The notes below the pieces were generated by a model. That model searched no databases. It was not told the DNA's origin and saw nothing but the letters and a program-made list of their open reading frames with translations. Position numbers and translations under genes: made by a program. A stretch of 64,000 bases of DNA from Nitratidesulfovibrio termitidis HI1 (lineage in GTDB: Bacteria > Desulfobacterota > Desulfovibrionia > Desulfovibrionales > Desulfovibrionaceae): positions 3,226,404 to 3,290,403 of the forward strand of contig NZ_KI632512.1 in the NCBI RefSeq assembly GCF_000504305.1, in the 5' to 3' direction. The first letter of the stretch is position 1. The number at the start of each line of letters is the position of its first letter. Of the stretch, positions 42,722 through 52,700 are shown one piece after another.

Positions 42722-43129
42722 ATGTTGTATTGCGCCGTGCTGACTCCCCTTGGCGATGACGGTTTCGCCGTGGACTTTCCCGATTTTCCCGACGCCGCTC
42801 CCGGCGACATGGGGGCCGACACCCTGTGCGAAGCCTACGGCATGGCCGAGGAGACTCTGGCCGAATACGTGCGCGGCCTGCTGGCCCGTGGCGAAACCCT
42901 GCCCGAACCCACCCCGCCGGACCGGCTGCCCGCAACCCCGCCCGCAGGGGCCGCCCTGTTCATGGTGCCTGTGCGCCTGGAGCCGCGCCGCGTGGTCAAG
43001 GTAACCCTGACCATGACCGAGCAGGAAAAGGACAAGCTGGATGCCGTGGCCGCCGACTGGAACATGAGCCGGTCGCAGGTGGTGGTGGCGGCCTTGCGCG
43101 ACCTCTGTGACCGCATGGGCTGCCCCTGA
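42722..43129 (+). CDS. HicB-like orphan antitoxin with ribbon-helix-helix domain
   Basis: A 135-residue protein. The first half is the HicB partial RNase-H-like fold (LYCAVLTPLGDDGFAVDFPDFP ... TLCEAYGMAEETLAEYVRG), the last part a DNA-binding ribbon-helix-helix (VVKVTLTMTEQEKDKLDAVA ... MSRSQVVVAALRDLC). HicB normally neutralises the small HicA toxin. No HicA ORF is visible within 300 bp either side, so it may be a solitary regulator. ATG 42722 has GGAGG at 42711-42715. It is directly followed by structured element E. Confidence 0.85.
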   Translation: MLYCAVLTPLGDDGFAVDFPDFPDAAPGDMGADTLCEAYGMAEETLAEYVRGLLARGETLPEPTPPDRLPATPPAGAALFMVPVRLEPRRVVKVTLTMTEQEKDKLDAVAADWNMSRSQVVVAALRDLCDRMGCP

Positions 43130-43277
43130 GGGCGTTTGTCCGGGCGCGCACTCCGTGGGCAATGACGGCGTCAAACCGTTTTTTTGCTCCGGTCAAGTAC
43201 GAGAAGAGTACACTCCCTCCGCAAAAAAGCGGTTTTCCTTGTCCTTGCGCACGTGTTGCGCGCCGGGACAAACGCCC
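43130..43277 (+). repeat. Structured intergenic element E (family II)
   Basis: Starts at the base after the HicB stop codon. Its 21-nt outer arms, GGGCGTTTGTCC-GGGCGCGCA (43130-43150) and 43257-43277, pair with one mismatch. Inner stem CCGTTTTTTTGC (43176-43187) pairs with GCAAAAAAGCGG (43221-43232), with an internal loop TCCGGTCA / CTCCCT and tip GTAC-GAGAAGA-GTAC (43197-43211). It is the family II member with the longest outer stem. The remaining gap to 43535 holds nothing I can support. Confidence 0.85.
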
Positions 43278-43535
43278 TTGCGCGTTTGCCGCGTCTTCCT
43301 TGCTCTCGGCGCGAAATCCGCGGCAAACGCCGGGTCGCGCCTTGGATCGGAAAGACGATGACGGCGGGACAAATGCCCTCGCGCGCGGTGCCACGCGGTG
43401 CGGTGCTGCCTTCCCTGTTCCCCCGCCAATTCCGCCCCATCATGCGCGGGCTTGCTGACAGGCCGCGTCGGCGTGCCTATGGTGTGCCGATGCGGCGTTT
43501 TTCATTCATCGCACGTCAGTCACGCGGAGTTGCCC

Positions 43536-44537
43536 ATGCCTGAGTTGCCAGAGGTGGAGACCATTGCCTGCGGTTTGCGGCCCCAGTTGACGGGGCGGCG
43601 CATCGTGTCCGTTTCTGTGCGCAACGAAGGGACCGTACAGGGCGATGCGGCGGCGTTTGCCCGGTGCGTGCCGGGGCGCGTCATTTCTGGTGTGGGGCGG
43701 CGCGGCAAGTTGTTGCTGATGGAACTGGCCCCGCCGGACGGTGGGGCCAGTGGAGCCGTCGGGGCAGGGGCAGCTGCTTCGTCCGAAGTCCCGTCCGGAG
43801 CGCGGCCCGACGCTGCCGACCTGATGGCCTGCGGCGATGCGGCGGGCAAGGTGGCCGGATCTTGCGAGGTGGGCACGTCAGGCGGTACGGGCGGATTGGG
43901 CGGCAACCGCGTGCCGCATCTGCTGGGCGTGCATCTGAAGATGACCGGGCGACTCTTTGTCTACGGGCCGGAGGTTGCGCCCAACGCGCACACCCGCGTG
44001 GTGTTCGGGCTGGACGACGGCAACCGGCTGTTCTTCGACGATGCGCGCAAGTTCGGCTATGTGCGCGCCCTGTCCGACGCCGACATGACCACTTGGGACT
44101 TCTGGCGCTCGCTGGGGCCGGAACCGCTGGAAATTGCCGGGCCGGACTTCGTGGCGTTGTTCCGGGGGCGGCGGGGGCGCATCAAGGCGTTGTTGCTGGA
44201 CCAGACGGTCATTGCGGGCATCGGCAACATCTACGCCGACGAATCGCTGTTCAGGGCGTCCATCCGCCCTGATGCGCAGGCCGGGGAGCTTTCGCCCGAT
44301 CGGCTGCGCGTGCTGCACGGCCATCTGGTGGATGTGCTGCGCGAATCCATCGCCGAATGCGGCAGTTCCATCCGCGATTATCGTGATGCCCACGGCGATG
44401 CCGGGGCCTTCCAGAACCGTTTCCGGGTGTACGGCAGGACCGGCCAGCCGTGCGTGGCCTGCGGGCGCACCCTGACCACGGCCAAGGTGGCCGGGCGCAC
44501 CACGGTGTTCTGCGAGCGTTGCCAGAAGTTGAAATAA
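43536..44537 (+). CDS. mutM: Formamidopyrimidine-DNA glycosylase with extra loop
   Basis: A 333-residue Fpg/MutM that removes 8-oxoguanine and formamidopyrimidine from DNA and cleaves the strand. The catalytic Pro2 and Glu3 (MPELPEVET) and lysine 58 (GRRGKLLL) are present, and helix-two-turn-helix GNIYADESLF and the zinc finger CVACG ... CERC close the protein. The usual length is about 270. An Ala/Gly/Ser-rich insert of about 60 residues (68-127) lies in a surface loop after the first strands. ATG 43536 fits because Pro must follow Met. Confidence 0.95.
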   Translation: MPELPEVETIACGLRPQLTGRRIVSVSVRNEGTVQGDAAAFARCVPGRVISGVGRRGKLLLMELAPPDGGASGAVGAGAAASSEVPSGARPDAADLMACGDAAGKVAGSCEVGTSGGTGGLGGNRVPHLLGVHLKMTGRLFVYGPEVAPNAHTRVVFGLDDGNRLFFDDARKFGYVRALSDADMTTWDFWRSLGPEPLEIAGPDFVALFRGRRGRIKALLLDQTVIAGIGNIYADESLFRASIRPDAQAGELSPDRLRVLHGHLVDVLRESIAECGSSIRDYRDAHGDAGAFQNRFRVYGRTGQPCVACGRTLTTAKVAGRTTVFCERCQKLK

Positions 44538-44717
44538 CCGGAGGGGGACAGGGGCGGGGCAAAGGGCGTGCCGGGCAGAGAGTGGACGGCATTGCGCGAT
44601 GTGGCCGCGCAGCCACCCGGTGCGGGGGAATCGAAGCCACATTCCGACCCCGCACTTTCGGCATGTTTTGCGTAGGGGGGAGAGGCATGTCCGTCAAGCC
44701 CGCCCGCTCGCCCGGCG

Positions 44718-47700
44718 CTACTGCCCGCCGTCCGCGTCGTTGCCGTCTTTGTCGCGGGCGGTATTGATGGTGGCGGGGCCGGGCCATGCGCGCGTTCGGC
44801 CCGCGCCGTTTACGCTTGCTGCTCCCTTCGTCCCTTCCGCGTTCCATCGGGCCTGTAGCTGGCCCGATTCCGCCGTCACCAGCAGGGGGATGTTCCGTGC
44901 CGCCAACGCGGCGCGGGTGTCCGCCACGGGAAAGCCCCAGCGGTTGCGATAGCCCGCGCTGGCCAGGGCCACGGAGGGACGCACCGCATCCAGCAGTTGC
45001 GGCAGCAGCTTGCGCCTGCCGCCGTGGTGAGGCAGCACCAGCACCTCCGCAGAGAGGTCCACGCCCGTATCCAGCAGGGCGCGAATGGCCGGGTCGCCCG
45101 CATCGCCGGGGATCAGCGCCAGGCCCCGCCGCGCACCTCTCCCGTCCTGTTCACCTTGCCCATTCGACCCGTCCTGTCCATTCGGCTCACCCGGCTCCTT
45201 TTGGCTGTCACGCGCCGTCAGGCGCAGCACCAGCGAGGCGTCGTTGCCGTCAAAGGCGGGGCCTGCCGCCTCCGGCAGGGGCGGATGCAGCACTTCCAGT
45301 TCCAGCCCGTCGGCAAGGGGAATGAGCTGCCCGGCATGCCAGCGCTCCTCGCCCCGTCCGTTTGGCCCGGCCAGTTCGGTGTGGCGCAGGATGGCGGCCA
45401 GCCGCGCGCCGTCCTCGCCGTGGGGCGGGTCTCCGTTGCCCGCCACCCGGCGTACGGCAAAGGTGTCGATGATGTACAGAAGTCCCCGCAAGTGATCCCG
45501 GTCCGGGTGCGACCAGACCACCGCGTCCAGCCGGGGCGGACGGTTGTCGGTAAGCGCCGGTGCCACCACGCGGCGGCCCGTGTCCCACGAGCGCGAGGCC
45601 GTGCCCCCGCCGTCCACCAGCATGCGGCCCGCGCCCCAGTCCAGCGCCACGGACTGCCCCTGCCCCACGTCCAGCACGGCCAGTTGCACGGCAGGGTCCG
45701 TGGCGGCGGTAAGGCGCGGCCACACCGGCCCCAGCACCAGCAGCATCCCGCCGGCCAGCAACAGGGCGGCGCGCCTGTCCGGTCTGTCCGATCTGTCCGA
45801 TCTGGCCGGTCTGTCCGATCTGTCCGGCCTGCCTGGCCTATCCGGTCTGCCCGGCCCGTGCCCGGAGGCCTGTTCCGACGCACGGTCAGATACATGCAGC
45901 ACCGCCGCGCCCAGCAGCACCCACAGCCCCAGCATGGCGGCAGGATGGGGGCGCAGCAGTTGGGGATTGCCCAGCAGTCCCGCGCCGTCCAGCCAGCGCA
46001 GCGCAATCAGCAACAGGTCGAACGGCCAGCGGGCCACCAGCAGCAGCCATCCGGCCACGTCCGGCGCCGCCGGGGCCACGGCCATGCCTGCAAGGCCCAA
46101 CGGCAGGGATATGCCGTCGATGAGCGGAAGGAACAGCAGGTTCAGGGCGAACCACGGGCTGGACGTGCCGAAGACGCGTGCGGACAGGGGCAGCAGGATC
46201 AGCTGGATGCACAGGGTCACCCACAGGGTGCGCACGGTGTACACCACAAGGCGGGAGCGCCATGTGGTTGCAGTCCGTGAAGTGCGGGCCGCCGGAGCCG
46301 ACGCGCTGCTCCCGGGGCCTCCTCCGATATCCCCCCAGCCGCCACCCCTGCCGTCACTCCCACCGTGGCCGCTGTCTCCGCTGTTGTCGTCCGTTTCCTT
46401 CAATCCCCCCAACTCGCGCAGTCGTCGGGGCAGCAGGGCGGCCAGGGGCTTGGCCAGGGCAATGCCCGCCACCGCGCAGGCGGATAGCTGCAACGACAGG
46501 TCGTCCGCCGCGCCGGGGTCGAACAGCACGATGACGCACACCGCCCACAGCAGGCCGTCCAGCAGCACCTGCGGCCTGCCCCGCCAGTACAGCCACGCCC
46601 AGAACACCAGCATCAGCGCCGCGCGCACCAGCGAGGGCGGCGCGCCGCCCAGCCAGACGTAGGCCAACGCGGGCGGCAGCGAGCAGGCCAGGGCCAGTTT
46701 GCGGCGAGGAATGCGCAGGTACACGCCGGGGGCGATGCGCCCGGCCAGCAGGGCCACTGCGGCGCCCAGCGCGGCGGCGGCGCACAGGTGCATGCCCGAC
46801 AGGGCGATGGCGTGGATCAGCGAGGCGCGGGCCACAAGGTCCAGGTCGCGGCTGTCCAGATGAAAGCGGTCACCCAGCACCAGTGCGGGCAGAAAGGCGC
46901 CCGCCGGGGTGGGCGGTTCCGGGGCGGTGTCGAACATGGCGACAGCGGGGGATTCCGCCGCGGCCCCGCCCGATTCGGACGCCTCCTGTCCGGACGCGTC
47001 TGCCTCGGCCTTGCGGCGGGGCTTTGCTCCGGTGCTCTTTTTTGCGGGAGTTTCCGTGGCAGCTACCGCTGCATCGCCGCTTCTGGCGTCCGGTGGCCCC
47101 TGCTCCGGCGCGCCGTGCAGGGCAATGGCCCGCAGCATGGCGGTGCGCAGGTTCTCGCGGAAGGTCCATCCTGCGGGTGGTGCGCCCTCCACGCGGGGAA
47201 CGCCCTTGGCGTGGGTGGTCCAGGCGCGGAAGCGCACATCGCGCGAGGCCCAGAAGGCTGCGCTGTCGTCGCCGCCGGGGTTGGCCAGTCCGCGCATGGG
47301 GGCCACGGCGGCGGTGACGGTCAGGCGGGTGCCGGGTGCGGGACGCAGGGGTGGATTCTGCCATGACAGGGCCAGCAGCCTCGGCAGGGCCTGCTGCTCC
47401 ATCAATTCCGTTGGGGCGGGGGATTCCGTGGCGGGCGGCATTGTGCCCGGTGTCGCGCCCGACGCGGCCTGTCCGCCAGTTCCGCTCGCTTGAGGTGCGG
47501 CCTCCGGTCGCACATCCCGCAACAGCAGGCGGATGCGCCCGTCGGTGGTGGGGGTGCATTCCGCCACCGTGCCGCTGAAGCGCACCGGGCGGCCGGTGTC
47601 GGCCCAGGCGGGCGTTGGCGGCGGCGGGCCGGGTTCACGCAGCCATGCCGCGCCCAGCCCCGCGCAGAAGCACAGCGTGTACACGGCCACGCGCGCCAGC

Positions 47701-47900
47701 CCACGCGCCCGCGCGCCCATGCCCAGCCACAGCAGCGCCGCCGCCGTGGCGGCCCAAACAGGTTCACCCCGTGGCGGCAGTGCGGCCAGCCCGGCCAGCG
47801 CCGCCAGCAGGCAGGCCTGCCGAAACAGCAGCGGCGGCAGCGGTGGTGGCGTCAATGGTGACGCCAAAGGGGGCTGTGGCTGCGAAGATGGCTGGTACAT
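44718..47900 (-). CDS. comEC: ComEC/Rec2 DNA uptake channel
   Basis: A 1060-residue membrane protein. An N-terminal stretch of helices is followed by the competence domain (LIHAIALSGMHLCAAAALG, about residues 345-365) and more helices. The C-terminal metallo-beta-lactamase-like domain starts near 720 (LAVLDVGQGQSVALDWG, WSHPDRDHLRGLLY with the HxDHxxG pattern, LPHHGGRR). The family conducts single-stranded DNA in natural transformation. Degenerate 9-bp repeats near 45776-45860 code for a DRP/DRS-rich linker between the parts, and Ala/Glu-rich inserts make it longer than usual. No other competence genes are nearby. Confidence 0.92.
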   Translation of the reverse strand: MYQPSSQPQPPLASPLTPPPLPPLLFRQACLLAALAGLAALPPRGEPVWAATAAALLWLGMGARARGLARVAVYTLCFCAGLGAAWLREPGPPPPTPAWADTGRPVRFSGTVAECTPTTDGRIRLLLRDVRPEAAPQASGTGGQAASGATPGTMPPATESPAPTELMEQQALPRLLALSWQNPPLRPAPGTRLTVTAAVAPMRGLANPGGDDSAAFWASRDVRFRAWTTHAKGVPRVEGAPPAGWTFRENLRTAMLRAIALHGAPEQGPPDARSGDAAVAATETPAKKSTGAKPRRKAEADASGQEASESGGAAAESPAVAMFDTAPEPPTPAGAFLPALVLGDRFHLDSRDLDLVARASLIHAIALSGMHLCAAAALGAAVALLAGRIAPGVYLRIPRRKLALACSLPPALAYVWLGGAPPSLVRAALMLVFWAWLYWRGRPQVLLDGLLWAVCVIVLFDPGAADDLSLQLSACAVAGIALAKPLAALLPRRLRELGGLKETDDNSGDSGHGGSDGRGGGWGDIGGGPGSSASAPAARTSRTATTWRSRLVVYTVRTLWVTLCIQLILLPLSARVFGTSSPWFALNLLFLPLIDGISLPLGLAGMAVAPAAPDVAGWLLLVARWPFDLLLIALRWLDGAGLLGNPQLLRPHPAAMLGLWVLLGAAVLHVSDRASEQASGHGPGRPDRPGRPDRSDRPARSDRSDRPDRRAALLLAGGMLLVLGPVWPRLTAATDPAVQLAVLDVGQGQSVALDWGAGRMLVDGGGTASRSWDTGRRVVAPALTDNRPPRLDAVVWSHPDRDHLRGLLYIIDTFAVRRVAGNGDPPHGEDGARLAAILRHTELAGPNGRGEERWHAGQLIPLADGLELEVLHPPLPEAAGPAFDGNDASLVLRLTARDSQKEPGEPNGQDGSNGQGEQDGRGARRGLALIPGDAGDPAIRALLDTGVDLSAEVLVLPHHGGRRKLLPQLLDAVRPSVALASAGYRNRWGFPVADTRAALAARNIPLLVTAESGQLQARWNAEGTKGAASVNGAGRTRAWPGPATINTARDKDGNDADGGQ
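45776..45860. repeat. Degenerate 9-bp repeats in comEC
   Basis: Units close to CTGTCCGAT/CTGTCCGGC repeat about nine times on the plus strand, coding on the minus strand for DRPxRSDRP-type residues. All are multiples of three. Confidence 0.75.
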
Positions 47901-47930
47901 GGGACTGGCGGTGCCTGGCTTTTCCGGGTG

Positions 47931-47964
47931 AAAAAAAGCGGGCCGCGCCGCGTGGCGGGCCCGC
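47931..47964 (-). terminator. Intrinsic terminator of murA
   Basis: On the minus strand a GC stem (GCGGGCC at 47938-47944 with GGCCCGC at 47958-47964) is followed by a seven-base T run (47937-47931), 14 nt beyond the murA stop. comEC, 30 nt further, is probably transcribed separately or by read-through. Confidence 0.85.
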
Positions 47965-47978
47965 CCGAAAGGCGTCGG

Positions 47979-49232
47979 CTATTCCGGCATACGCGTGATG
48001 CGCGCGCCCACGGCGTTCAGCTTTTCCTCGATGCGCTCATACCCGCGGTCCAGATGGTAGATGCGCTGGACGTGGGTTTCGCCGTGCGCGGCAAGGCCCG
48101 CCAGCACCAGCGATGCGCTGGCCCGCAGGTCGGACGCCATGACCGGCGCGCCGATGAGCTTCTGCACGCCGCGCACCATGGCGGAGTGGCCGGACAGTTT
48201 TACGTCCGCACCCATGCGCACCAGTTCCGGCACGTGCATGAAGCGGTTTTCGAAAATGGTTTCCTCCACCACGCCCGCGCCGCTGGCAATGGTCATCAGC
48301 GCCATGATCTGGGCCTGCATGTCGGTGGGAAAGCCGGGGTAGGGCCGGGTGGTCACGTCGCGGGCGCGCAGGTGGCCGTTGTGGGTCACGCGCACGTCGC
48401 GGGCGCCTTCGCGCTCGATGATCAGCCCCATGTCGCGCAGTTTGGCGATGACCGCCTCCAGTTCCTCGAAGGGGCAGTCGGTCAGCAGCAGGTCGCCGCC
48501 GGTGATGCCCGCCGCCACCATGAAGGTGCCCGCCTCGATGCGGTCGGGCATGATGCGGTATTCGCACCCGCCAAGACGCGGCACGCCCTGCACCTTGATG
48601 ATGCCGGAGCCGTGCCCCTCGATCCTGGCCCCGCAGGCGATGAGGAAGTTGGCCAGGTCCACCACTTCCGGCTCGCGGGCAACGTTTTCCAGTATGGTCT
48701 CGCCCTCGGCCAGGGTGGCGGCCATGAGCAGGTTTTCGGTGCCGCCCACGGTGGGGAAGTCGAAGTGGATGTGCGCGCCGTGCAGCTTTTTGCAATGGCC
48801 CTGGATGTAGCCGGATTCCAGGTCGAAGGTGGCGCCCATCTTTTCCAGCGCGGTCAGGTGCAGGTCCACGGGGCGCGCGCCGATGGCGCAGCCGCCGGGC
48901 AGGGCCACGCGGGCCTCGCCCAGGCGTGCCAGCAGCGGGCCAAGGCACAGCACCGAGGCGCGCATGGTCTTCACCAGGTCGTAGGGCGCTTCCGGCTTCA
49001 GGTCGCACGGGGTGACGGTAACGGTATGGCCGTCGAATTCCGCCGGGCAGCCCAGAATGGCCAGCAGCTTGTTGGTGGTGAAGATGTCGCGCAGGCGCGG
49101 CACGTTGGTGTAGGTGATGGGTTCTTCGGCCAGGATCGAGGCCATCAGGATGGGCAGGGCGGCGTTCTTGGAACCGCTGACGGCGATGGCGCCGCGCAGG
49201 GGCACGCCGCCTTGGATGACGAGCTTGTCCAT
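47979..49232 (-). CDS. murA: UDP-N-acetylglucosamine 1-carboxyvinyltransferase
   Basis: A 417-residue enzyme, the first committed step of peptidoglycan synthesis, transferring enolpyruvate from PEP to UDP-GlcNAc. The start [24 protein letters not shown] holds the binding Lys, and the active-site Cys is in [15 protein letters not shown] (near residue 116). It is the target of fosfomycin and keeps the sensitive Cys. Length is normal. ATG 49232 is preferred; longer forms run into the tRNA-His promoter region. It stands alone with its own terminator. Confidence 0.96.
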   Translation of the reverse strand: MDKLVIQGGVPLRGAIAVSGSKNAALPILMASILAEEPITYTNVPRLRDIFTTNKLLAILGCPAEFDGHTVTVTPCDLKPEAPYDLVKTMRASVLCLGPLLARLGEARVALPGGCAIGARPVDLHLTALEKMGATFDLESGYIQGHCKKLHGAHIHFDFPTVGGTENLLMAATLAEGETILENVAREPEVVDLANFLIACGARIEGHGSGIIKVQGVPRLGGCEYRIMPDRIEAGTFMVAAGITGGDLLLTDCPFEELEAVIAKLRDMGLIIEREGARDVRVTHNGHLRARDVTTRPYPGFPTDMQAQIMALMTIASGAGVVEETIFENRFMHVPELVRMGADVKLSGHSAMVRGVQKLIGAPVMASDLRASASLVLAGLAAHGETHVQRIYHLDRGYERIEEKLNAVGARITRMPE

Positions 49233-49378
49233 GTGGTCGTGGGTATCCTTTACGTGTAGTCGCGGCGGATATGTTCCGCGCGGGTGATGGCTTTGGCGGC
49301 ACTGCGCCGGGCTGTCCCGATGCGGCGGCATGCATGATCGGAAAACGGCAACTGGCGGCGAAAGGGGGCGATTGCCTC

Positions 49379-49407
49379 TTGACCGGTCCCGACGCCGGGT
49401 GTATATG
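49379..49407 (+). promoter_or_regulatory. Promoter of tRNA-His
   Basis: TTGACC (49379-49384) and TATATG (49402-49407) are spaced 17 bp, 13 nt before the tRNA. Both hexamers match the sigma-70 consensus well. Confidence 0.75.
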
Positions 49408-49420
49408 CGCTCTCTCTTAC

Positions 49421-49497
49421 GGCGGATGTAGCTCAGTTGGCAGAGCACCTGGTTGTGGCCCAGGTGGCCGTGGGTTCAAGTCCCATCATTCGCCCCA
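49421..49497 (+). tRNA. trnH: tRNA-His (GTG)
   Basis: A 77-nt cloverleaf with the extra G-1 pairing with C73 (GGCGGATG with CATTCGCC), D-loop AGCTCAGTTGGCAGAGC, anticodon stem-loop CTGGTTGTGGCCCAG with anticodon GTG, T-arm GTGGGTTCAAGTCCCAT and encoded CCA. Confidence 0.97.
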
Positions 49498-49507
49498 TTG
49501 ATTCCGT

Positions 49508-49534
49508 GCCCCGCGTTAGCGGGGCTTTTCTTTT
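49508..49534 (+). terminator. Intrinsic terminator of tRNA-His
   Basis: GCCCCGC (49508-49514) pairs with GCGGGGC (49519-49525) around GTTA, followed by TTTTCTTTTT. The rest of the gap to 49796 holds no gene that I can support. Confidence 0.9.
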
Positions 49535-49796
49535 TCCGGAACCCGGCGCTGCGCGGCGGGGTGCGATGCCCGGCGTGTGCCGGTGCTGATGGTCGGAATT
49601 TTCCTTGCGCATGTCGGGCGGACCATACCTCTACCGGCCCCGGAACGGAACCCCGCCGATGGGGGCAACCGCTGGCGTGCGGCGTGGCCCGCCGTTTTCC
49701 TTCATGAAATTTGTACCTGACGGTGACGGTCCGGCGTGTGGTCGTTGCGCCCTTCCGGACGCTGCGCCGGGATGGCGACTGTTGTCCGTTGCCCCG

Positions 49797-52700
49797 TCAG
49801 CCGCCGTGGGTGTCCAACAGGGTGTGGATGCTGCGGCAGGTGGTGCGCACCGCCGCGTCAAAGCGTTCCACAAGGTCATTTACCGACGGCACGGTCGCAT
49901 GCCGTGCGCTGGCCGTATCCGTTTCATTCTCCCCGCCCGAGGGCAGGTCGCCCGCCAGCAGCAGGCCCAGATGTTCCAGGGCGCGGGCCGCCTCGTGCAC
50001 CTCGTTGGCGGATATGCTGCCCGCCGCGCCCGCCATGGCATGGGCGCGTTCGGACAGGGCGCGCCATGCGGCGGCGGTGGCATCCGGCCCGACAGGATCA
50101 GGCCGTTTCGCGGCGGCGGCCACCAGAGCGCGCACTTCCTCGCCCGCGCCGGAATAGGCCGCCACAAAGCTGCCCAGCACCCGCAGGTACAGCCAGGCCT
50201 TGCCGTTCATGCGGCGCACGCCGCTGGTCACGTCCAGCCCCGGCAGCGAAGGGGGCAGATCTTCCGGCGCGGGGCGGTGGCCCGTGGCGGGCTTGCCGTT
50301 GGCGGTCTGCGGCTGGGGTGGCGCCAGTGCGGGGCGGGCAGTGCCGACATCCGCTGATTCCGCTCCCTCTTTCGGTTCCGTCGCGTCCGCAGCTGGCCTG
50401 GCGGGCAGGTGGCGGCGCAGGGTTGCCAGAAGTTCCTGACGCTCCACGGGCTTGGCCAGCCTGCCGACAATGCCCGCCAGGTGCAGGGCCTCCTCGTCCT
50501 CGCCCTCCACCCGCGCGGTAAAGGCGATGACCGGCGCGCCGGGGCGCAACCGCAGGCCGCCGGAGGCGTTGCGCGCCCGGATGGCCGCAGCGGTCTGATA
50601 GCCGTCCATGCCCGGCATCTGGATATCCAGCAGCACGGCGTCGAAGGAAACATCCCGCGCGTCCGTCACATCCGTCGCATCCGTCACATCCGTCGCATCC
50701 GCCACGCCAGTGGGGCGGACGTTGCGGGCCAGGGTGTCCAGCGCCGCCTCGCCCGAGGGGACCGCTTCCACCGCCATACCGGCGGCAAGCAGCATTTCCG
50801 TGGCCACGGCGCGGTTGATGGCGTTGTCGTCCACCAGCAGTATGCGCGCCCCGTGCAGGGCCGGGTCGGAAAGGTCTGACCGGGCCGGGGCGCTCTTGTT
50901 GGGGGCCGCCTTTGCCGGGGGGGCGGCGGGAGAACCGATGGCGGGCCTATGGAGGGTGGCGGCACCGGCGCCGATGTTCCGGGACGCGGCGGCAGGCAGC
51001 ACGGCGGCGGGCCTCGGGCAGTCCCGCGCACCCGTTGCGGCGCATCTTGCCGCCTCGGGGCTGACGGCGCGCAGGGCCGCCTCGCGCAGGGCGTTCAGTT
51101 TCACCGGCTTGATCAGCACCGCCAGCACACCGAGGCGGGCGGCGGTTTCCGCATCCGGCTCGCGGCCCATGGCCGCGGCCACCAGCAGCGGCGGCACGGC
51201 CACCCCTTCCTCGCGCAGGTGCATCAGAATGGTGGAGGCCGCGCAGGCACTGGGGATGTCCCCCTGCTCGCTGGCGCATTCCGGTGCGGCAAGGGGAACG
51301 GACGGTCCTTCGTTGGTGGAGCCGATCACCGGCAGATACAGGCCGCAGAGCACGAAGTCCCAGGCGGTCGGCGTGGTGTGGGCATCCTGCCCGCCGCGCG
51401 GGGCGGACCCGGCGTGGTCCGTCGCCTTGGTATCCATCTGCCCGGCCATGTGGTCCGTCACATGCTCAGGGGCGATGACCGGCGTCGGGCCGTTGTGCAG
51501 CCCCGTGCGCAGGGCCGCCACGTCGGGCGCCACCTGGCAGCGCACCCCCAGTTGCGCCAGCAGCCTGGCCAGCACGCGCGCGCAGGCGGGGTTGGCCTCG
51601 GCCACCAGCGCCAGCTTTCCCGCCAGTTGCGGCGGAGGCGGGGTGGGGGCTTCCTGTTCCTGCGGCAGCCCGAACCGGGCGGTGAAGCGGAAGGTGCTGC
51701 CCCGGCCTGGCTCGCTCTCCACGCCCACGTCGCCGCCCATGAGTTGCACCAGTGCACGCACTATGGACAGCCCAAGGCCCGTGCCGCCGAAGCGGCGCGA
51801 TACCGAAACATCCGCCTGGCTGTACGATTCGAACAGCCGCTCGCGTGCCTCCGGCGCGATGCCGATGCCCGTATCGCGCACCGAGAAGGCCAGTTGCACG
51901 CCGACGCCGTGCGGGACAGCGAACCGTGCGAGGTCCGTTGTGCCGTCCGTTGCGCCGTTCGTCGCTGCTTCCGGAGCGTGTTCCGTCCCGGCATCCGCGT
52001 CCCCTCGCGTGACTGGCCTCGCGTCGGCCAGCCCCACGCGGATGACCACCTCGCCCCGTTCCGTGAACTTGAAGGCGTTGGCGGCCAGATTTATCAGTAT
52101 CTGCCGCAGCCGCAACGGGTCGCCCACCAGCACCGGGGGGACGCCGGTGTCGATGTCCACCACCAGTTCGATGTCCTTGACGGCCAGCCGGTCGTGGAAC
52201 AGGTCGGTGACTTCTTCCAGCAGGTCGCGGGTGCGGAAGGGGATGGATTCCAGGGTAAGCCGCCCGGCCTCCAGCTTGGAAAAGTCCAGCACGCCGTTCA
52301 CCACGCCCAGCAGCGAACGCGCCGAGGAACGGACCAGGTTCAGGTATTCCCGCTGCTTGGGGGCAAGGTCGGTGCCAAGGGTGATGTCCACCATGCCGAT
52401 GACGGCATTCATGGGGGTGCGCAGTTCGTGGGTGACCCCGGCCAGGAATTCGCTCTTGGCGCGGCTGGCGCGTTCCACGCGGGCCTGGGCGGTGTCCAGC
52501 GCCGTGGTGCGTTCGCGCACCATGCGTTCCAGTTCGCCCTGCTGCACGGTCAGCTGGCGTTCGTGGCGCTCCACCTGTTCGAGCATGGTATTGAAGGCGT
52601 CCACCAGCCGACCGATCTCGTCGCGGCCATGCCGGGCGGCGCGCAGGGCGTAGTTGCGTTCCTCGGCCACCTTGCGGGCCACCAGGGCCAGCCCGGCCAC

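Noticed and set aside
43184-43543. 119-codon frame in element E and the mutM upstream gap
   Set aside because: It arises from the structured element; similar peptides appear from elements C and D, showing the DNA repeat, not a protein, is conserved.
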